Origin: Pseudomonas azotoformans
Lineage (GTDB): Bacteria > Pseudomonadota > Gammaproteobacteria > Pseudomonadales > Pseudomonadaceae
DNA length: 64,000 nucleotides
Assembly (NCBI RefSeq): GCF_001579805.1
Contig: NZ_CP014546.1
Span: 5,580,001 to 5,644,000, forward strand
Direction of reading: 5' to 3'
Under the pieces are notes generated by a model. It had not been told where the DNA came from. It did not search any database and was given only the letters and a program-made list of their open reading frames with translations. How positions within the stretch are numbered: position 1 is the stretch's first letter; each line of letters opens with the position of its first letter. The translations under genes were made by a program, and so were the position numbers. Shown here piece after piece: positions 61,185 through 64,000 of the stretch.

Positions 61185-61565
61185 TGTAGTTTCCTTATCA
61201 GAGGTGCAGCACTCCGTTCGTGTCCAAGAAAAGTATCATGCTGATCGTTTCTTCCGGGAAAGGGGGCAGATTTATTTCTGGAAAAATAAGTCTGTCCCCT
61301 TTTCGAAGAGTAATACCCTCATTGCGTGCTCCAGCGCTGAGGCGTCAACCATGACCTACAAAAAAATACCGAATGGTCGTTAACATTCCCTGTCGCTCTC
61401 ACTGACCAAACCCCGTTTATTTCAGTTATGCCAAATATATGGCTGAAGTGTCCAATATGGAAGTGAGGCCCTAATCACTTGACGGGCTTTCGAAGGGGCA
61501 TCGTTGACGTTAATGAATCTTCACCCATTTATCGCCTGTCCGCTTCTGGCCGAAACCTACCCACA
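61185..61565. other. intergenic region with a MITE-like palindrome (381 bp)
   Basis: AT-richer, no credible gene. Holds the palindrome at 61259-61303; the rest shows nothing I can name. Confidence 0.5.
61259..61303. repeat. imperfect palindrome, transposon-remnant-like
   Basis: AAAGGGGGCAGATTTATTT, short loop, AAATAAGTCTGTCCCCTTTT. The ggggacagatttattt motif is often seen flanking IS200/REP-associated transposase genes; no transposase is present here. Confidence 0.6.
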
Positions 61566-62012
61566 TCAATCGTTACTCAACTCCACCCTATGCGTCGCAT
61601 CCCCATCCTCTACCCGCACAAAGCCACAGCGCAGGTAAAACGCGCTTCCCTCGACAGTATCGGTATTAAGCCTCACGCTTCTAAAGTGCAAAGCAGCATG
61701 AACAAGCAGCGCATTCACCAGTCTCTGACCAACATACTGCCCCCTAGAACCAGGCACCACGTACACACGTCGCAACCTCCCGACACTGGCCTCAGCGTAG
61801 GGATCAACTGAAAGCCCCCCGATCCCCACCAATCGCTCGTTCAAATAAGCTGCCATCAGGCACTCTCCAGGCGCATCGAAGCGATTGGCGCCTGACTGCC
61901 ACTCCGAGATCAATCGGGTAAGAAACCTGAAACCCTCAGCCACCGCCGCGTTCTCAAGGTCAGCGATCTGTGGCGGTAGGTGTGTGATCGGTTGAATCTC
62001 CGTCTGGTTCAT
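61566..62012 (-). CDS. GNAT-family acetyltransferase
   Basis: 148 aa from MNQTEIQPITHLPPQIADLE (AGGGAG 6 nt upstream). Core AAYLNERLVGIGGLSVDPYA, RLRRVYVVPGSRGQYVGQRL and FYLRCGFVRVEDG are typical of a GNAT fold. Substrate unknown. Its 5' end overlaps the small ORF upstream. Confidence 0.88.
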   Translation of the reverse strand: MNQTEIQPITHLPPQIADLENAAVAEGFRFLTRLISEWQSGANRFDAPGECLMAAYLNERLVGIGGLSVDPYAEASVGRLRRVYVVPGSRGQYVGQRLVNALLVHAALHFRSVRLNTDTVEGSAFYLRCGFVRVEDGDATHRVELSND

Positions 62013-62247
62013 CCGTACTCCCTGGCTTGGCAAAAAACACTGGCGGCGCGGCAGGAAAACCCTTGAGCAACGCCTCTATTTGCCGGCGATTTTGCAACTG
62101 GACAGTAGGCACCTCTGGCCCCACCGCCGGGCGCGTTTTCTCGATGCCAGGGCGCGAGTCACGGTCGAAATTCCACACATAGCGCAGGAAGGTCAGGAAC
62201 TCCCGGTCGGGCTCTCCGCTACAGCCGTCTGGCATGTGGGCGACCAA
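61960..62247 (-). CDS. possible small ORF or gene remnant
   Basis: 95 codons; the middle (EFLTFLRYVWNFDRDSRPGI, VQLQNRRQIEALLKGFPAAP) has protein-like character, but the ends look arbitrary and the 3' part overlaps the GNAT gene by 53 bp. It could be a remnant of a larger gene. No ribosome-binding site stands out. Confidence 0.3.
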   Translation of the reverse strand: MVAHMPDGCSGEPDREFLTFLRYVWNFDRDSRPGIEKTRPAVGPEVPTVQLQNRRQIEALLKGFPAAPPVFFAKPGSTDEPDGDSTDHTPTATDR

Positions 62248-62320
62248 TGGTCAGTGACTGACTGGTGCAGGTCAACTCCTTACCTTCTGCAGGATGCAGG
62301 TGTCGGAAGCTCGCACAGAC

Positions 62321-62521
62321 TCAAGGCTTCAAGTCGCCCAACGGGTCATATGGCGGCTTCCTCCCCTCCTTGTCCTTCTTTTCCTTATCCAACGGCGCAA
62401 TCGCCGGCCCTATCGGATCTACCTGCGGATCCGCCACATCCGGCGAATCCGGGTCAAACCCCAGTTCATCCTTGCCACTGGAATGCTCGCCCGAAGCCGG
62501 GCCTTTGGGTGGGTTACTCAC
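62321..62521 (-). CDS. small acidic/proline-rich protein (DUF6021-like)
   Basis: 66 aa with a GTG start after AGGAGA. Hydrophilic and Pro/Asp-rich: GFDPDSPDVADPQVDPIGPA. It recalls a small Pseudomonas family (DUF6021 from memory). 14 bp after the 58-aa gene, so probably cotranscribed. Confidence 0.7.
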   Translation of the reverse strand: MSNPPKGPASGEHSSGKDELGFDPDSPDVADPQVDPIGPAIAPLDKEKKDKEGRKPPYDPLGDLKP

Positions 62522-62535
62522 GGCGTTCTCCTCGT

Positions 62536-62712
62536 TCAGAGTGGGCGGGCCTTGTCATGCAGGTTTTCCAGGTCTTCCTCGACGCGTTCCACGTCGTCGT
62601 CCTGACGCTCCGCCGGGTCGTTGGGGCGCAACGCATCGTTGTCGCGCTCTTCTTCTCCGGGTGTGCGGTCAGGGTTTGGGGTGCCGGGCGGTGGCTGGTT
62701 GTAGTCGGACAT
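62536..62712 (-). CDS. 58-aa acidic protein
   Basis: 58 codons encoding MSDYNQPPPGTPNPDRTPGE then a highly charged stretch (ERQDDDVERVEEDLENLHDK) and ending ARPL. AGGTGAACC precedes the ATG. Disordered N-terminus, short helix at the C-terminus. Likely cotranscribed with the 66-aa gene downstream. Unknown function. Confidence 0.7.
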   Translation of the reverse strand: MSDYNQPPPGTPNPDRTPGEEERDNDALRPNDPAERQDDDVERVEEDLENLHDKARPL

Positions 62713-62826
62713 GATGGTTCACCTCAAAGGGGTCTACACAGGTTTAGAGAAACCGCCGTGCGCCATCGTTCAACTTGTTTGCCCAGGCGTGAGATGATGC
62801 GCGCCCCTTCTGGAGGCATGAACCGG

Positions 62827-63348
62827 ATGTTCGAGCTCAAACCCTGCGACCCTGTCACCTTCCGCCAACAGACCCGGCGCAGCACGTTGATGGTGGCGGT
62901 GCTGTTCCTGGCCTTGGCGATGTTGCTGTCGAGCCTGGCGGTGATGCTGTTTGGCGAGCCTGGCGGGGATAATTTCCGCTTTAATGTCGGCGGTGTGTTC
63001 GCCGGGGTGCTGATTACGGTGGCGCTGGTGCGCGGGCCGTTCTGGAGCCAGCCGTGGCTGGCGGCGGCGGTGTATGGCTGGCAGCTCAAGCGCAACCTGA
63101 TGAGCGTGACCAATGTGATGCACAAGGTCACTGAGCGGGTGCAGGCGAATGACCCGACGGCGATCAAGGTGCTGCGTTTTTATCATTTGGGCCTGACGCA
63201 GATGCATGAGCTGGACGCCAACTCCAGCGCCCAGGTGCAACTGGTCGCTGAGGTCGAGGCGCATAAGGCCAAGATGCAGGCGCTGGGGATCGATCCCGAG
63301 CAGACCCGGTTCGACCCCGCCTGGCTGCAGGCCTTTAAAAGCGCTTAG
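62827..63348 (+). CDS. DUF3087 family membrane protein
   Basis: 173 aa from MFELKPCDPVTFRQQTRRST, with GGAGG 10 nt upstream; the open frame upstream of this is not homologous. Two transmembrane helices near 20-42 (LMVAVLFLALAMLLSSLAVM) and 55-74 (VFAGVLITVALVRG), then a cytoplasmic helical domain. Unknown function, conserved in pseudomonads. Confidence 0.85.
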   Translation: MFELKPCDPVTFRQQTRRSTLMVAVLFLALAMLLSSLAVMLFGEPGGDNFRFNVGGVFAGVLITVALVRGPFWSQPWLAAAVYGWQLKRNLMSVTNVMHKVTERVQANDPTAIKVLRFYHLGLTQMHELDANSSAQVQLVAEVEAHKAKMQALGIDPEQTRFDPAWLQAFKSA

Positions 63349-63812
63349 TCCAGCACGTCGATGCGTTGCGCGTCGGGCCAAAACAGCGCGGCCTGGCCGC
63401 AGGGTTGCCCGGCGTCGTCGAGCAGGGTCCACACTACCCCGGCGTGGATCATGAAGGGCTGATCAAAGGCATCTACGCGCCAGCCGCTGTAACCGGCGGC
63501 GATGCCGTTGGCGGTGACTTGCTCCAGTAGCACCTGGCGCGCGGCGCGGTCGAGTTCCGAGGCGCTGAAGCGTGAAGGCATGCCGATGAAGCGCTCGCGC
63601 GGGTATTTGAAGCACTGCAACGCGCAGTCATTCACGTAGGTAAAACGCGGGTCTGCGGCGCCGTCATGGGCGAGCAGGCTGTAGGGCGCGTCGCGGTGCA
63701 GCCAGGCCAGGCGCTGTTGCGGGTCGAGGTGGTCGGGGGCCGGCAGTCCCTGGCCGGTCCAGTGTCGATACGCCTTGTCCAGCACGCCTACGAAGTCTTC
63801 TTGATGGGACAC
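63345..63812 (-). CDS. MEKHLA-domain protein
   Basis: 155 aa with a GTG start after GAGGG. The sequence from WLHRDAPYSLLAHDGAADPR through FTYVNDCALQCFKYPRERFI to SGWRVDAFDQPFMIHAGVVW fits the PAS-like MEKHLA domain, thought to sense small molecules or light/redox in plants and bacteria. Stops 3 bp inside the DUF3087 gene's 3' end (convergent). Confidence 0.8.
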   Translation of the reverse strand: MSHQEDFVGVLDKAYRHWTGQGLPAPDHLDPQQRLAWLHRDAPYSLLAHDGAADPRFTYVNDCALQCFKYPRERFIGMPSRFSASELDRAARQVLLEQVTANGIAAGYSGWRVDAFDQPFMIHAGVVWTLLDDAGQPCGQAALFWPDAQRIDVLD

Positions 63813-63828
63813 GCACACCCTCACATCG

Positions 63829-64000
63829 TCAGTTGGAAATCTTTGCCCGCCAGCAGAACACCGCGCTGACGGCAATGGCCGCACCGGCCAGGCCAAACAC
63901 CCAGGGCGCGGAGGCGATCGGCAGCAGCAAGCCGGCGAGCAAGGGCCCGAGGCCTGCGCCGATATCGCGCCACACAGCATTTGAAGCCAGCGCCGACACG
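63829..64000 (-). CDS. MFS-type transporter, C-terminal end (partial)
   Basis: The last 56 codons of a membrane protein: ALASNAVWRDIGAGLGPLLA, then two hydrophobic helices (GLLLPIASAPWVFGLAGAAI, AVSAVFCWRA) ending KISN before TGA. The pattern fits the last helices of a major-facilitator transporter; the rest lies beyond the right edge. Confidence 0.65.
   Translation of the reverse strand, partial: VSALASNAVWRDIGAGLGPLLAGLLLPIASAPWVFGLAGAAIAVSAVFCWRAKISN

Noticed and set aside
62080..62826. Long upstream extension of the DUF3087 frame
   Set aside because: It overlaps the two small minus-strand genes and lacks homology; the start with GGAGG at 62827 fits the family.

Overview
The window comes from a Pseudomonas of the fluorescens group. 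The signs are high-GC coding sequence, the clpA-clpS-cspD-icd-idh and mnmA-hflD-purB gene orders typical of Pseudomonas, a fused nuoCD gene in a 13-gene nuo operon, an E. coli-length isocitrate lyase, and REP/REPIN palindromes of the 'gggagcgggcttgctcgcga' and 'gcgagggagcttgctcccgc' types scattered between and inside genes. It is chromosomal. I see no rRNA, tRNA, CRISPR array, prophage or intact insertion sequence.

Layout. 1-2.1 kb: Clp protease regulation and a cold-shock-like protein (clpA, partial at the left edge; clpS; cspD). 2.2-6.2 kb: two unrelated NADP isocitrate dehydrogenases transcribed divergently (icd, idh). 6.3-13 kb: a serine-hydrolase lipoprotein, a Nudix hydrolase, mnmA-hflD, purB, and roxA with a GNAT gene. 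13.2-15.7 kb: an exported secretin-N-like protein, then aceA behind a long, structured upstream region. 16.2-31.2 kb: the complete respiratory complex I operon nuoA-N, closed by a strong terminator. 31.4-32.1 kb: a HigB/HigA-type toxin-antitoxin pair.

32.1-52.9 kb (minus strand) is a type VI secretion system in the order tssA-tssB-tssC-hcp-tssE-tssF-tssG-clpV-(unknown ORF)-vgrG-tagH(fha)-tssK-tssL-tssM-tagF. It has sheath, tube, baseplate, ATPase, spike and the inner-membrane TssL/TssM. I find no tssJ lipoprotein gene and no ppkA/pppA kinase-phosphatase pair. A REPIN lies in frame inside tagH, a REP fills the tagH-tssK junction where tssJ would be expected, and another REPIN follows hcp. The unknown 266-aa ORF between clpV and vgrG is the best candidate for an undescribed effector or accessory factor.

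53-56 kb: a catalase-like (SrpA-type) membrane-anchored protein and an anti-sigma factor, divergent from an ECF sigma factor; this is probably a self-contained stress or heme-peroxidase regulon. 56-64 kb: an outer-membrane protein, an arylamine N-acetyltransferase, a carboxymuconolactone-decarboxylase/tautomerase pair divergent from a LysR regulator, two GNAT acetyltransferases, small orphan proteins (one of 58 aa), a DUF3087 membrane protein, a MEKHLA-domain protein, and the 3' end of a probable MFS transporter at the right edge.

Functionally, the left half is core metabolism. Icd/Idh and AceA compete for isocitrate at the TCA/glyoxylate branch, and complex I reoxidises the NADH produced. 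The right half is accessory: interbacterial secretion, toxin-antitoxin, envelope stress and small detoxification genes. All names rest on reading translations and motifs by eye; no database search was run.
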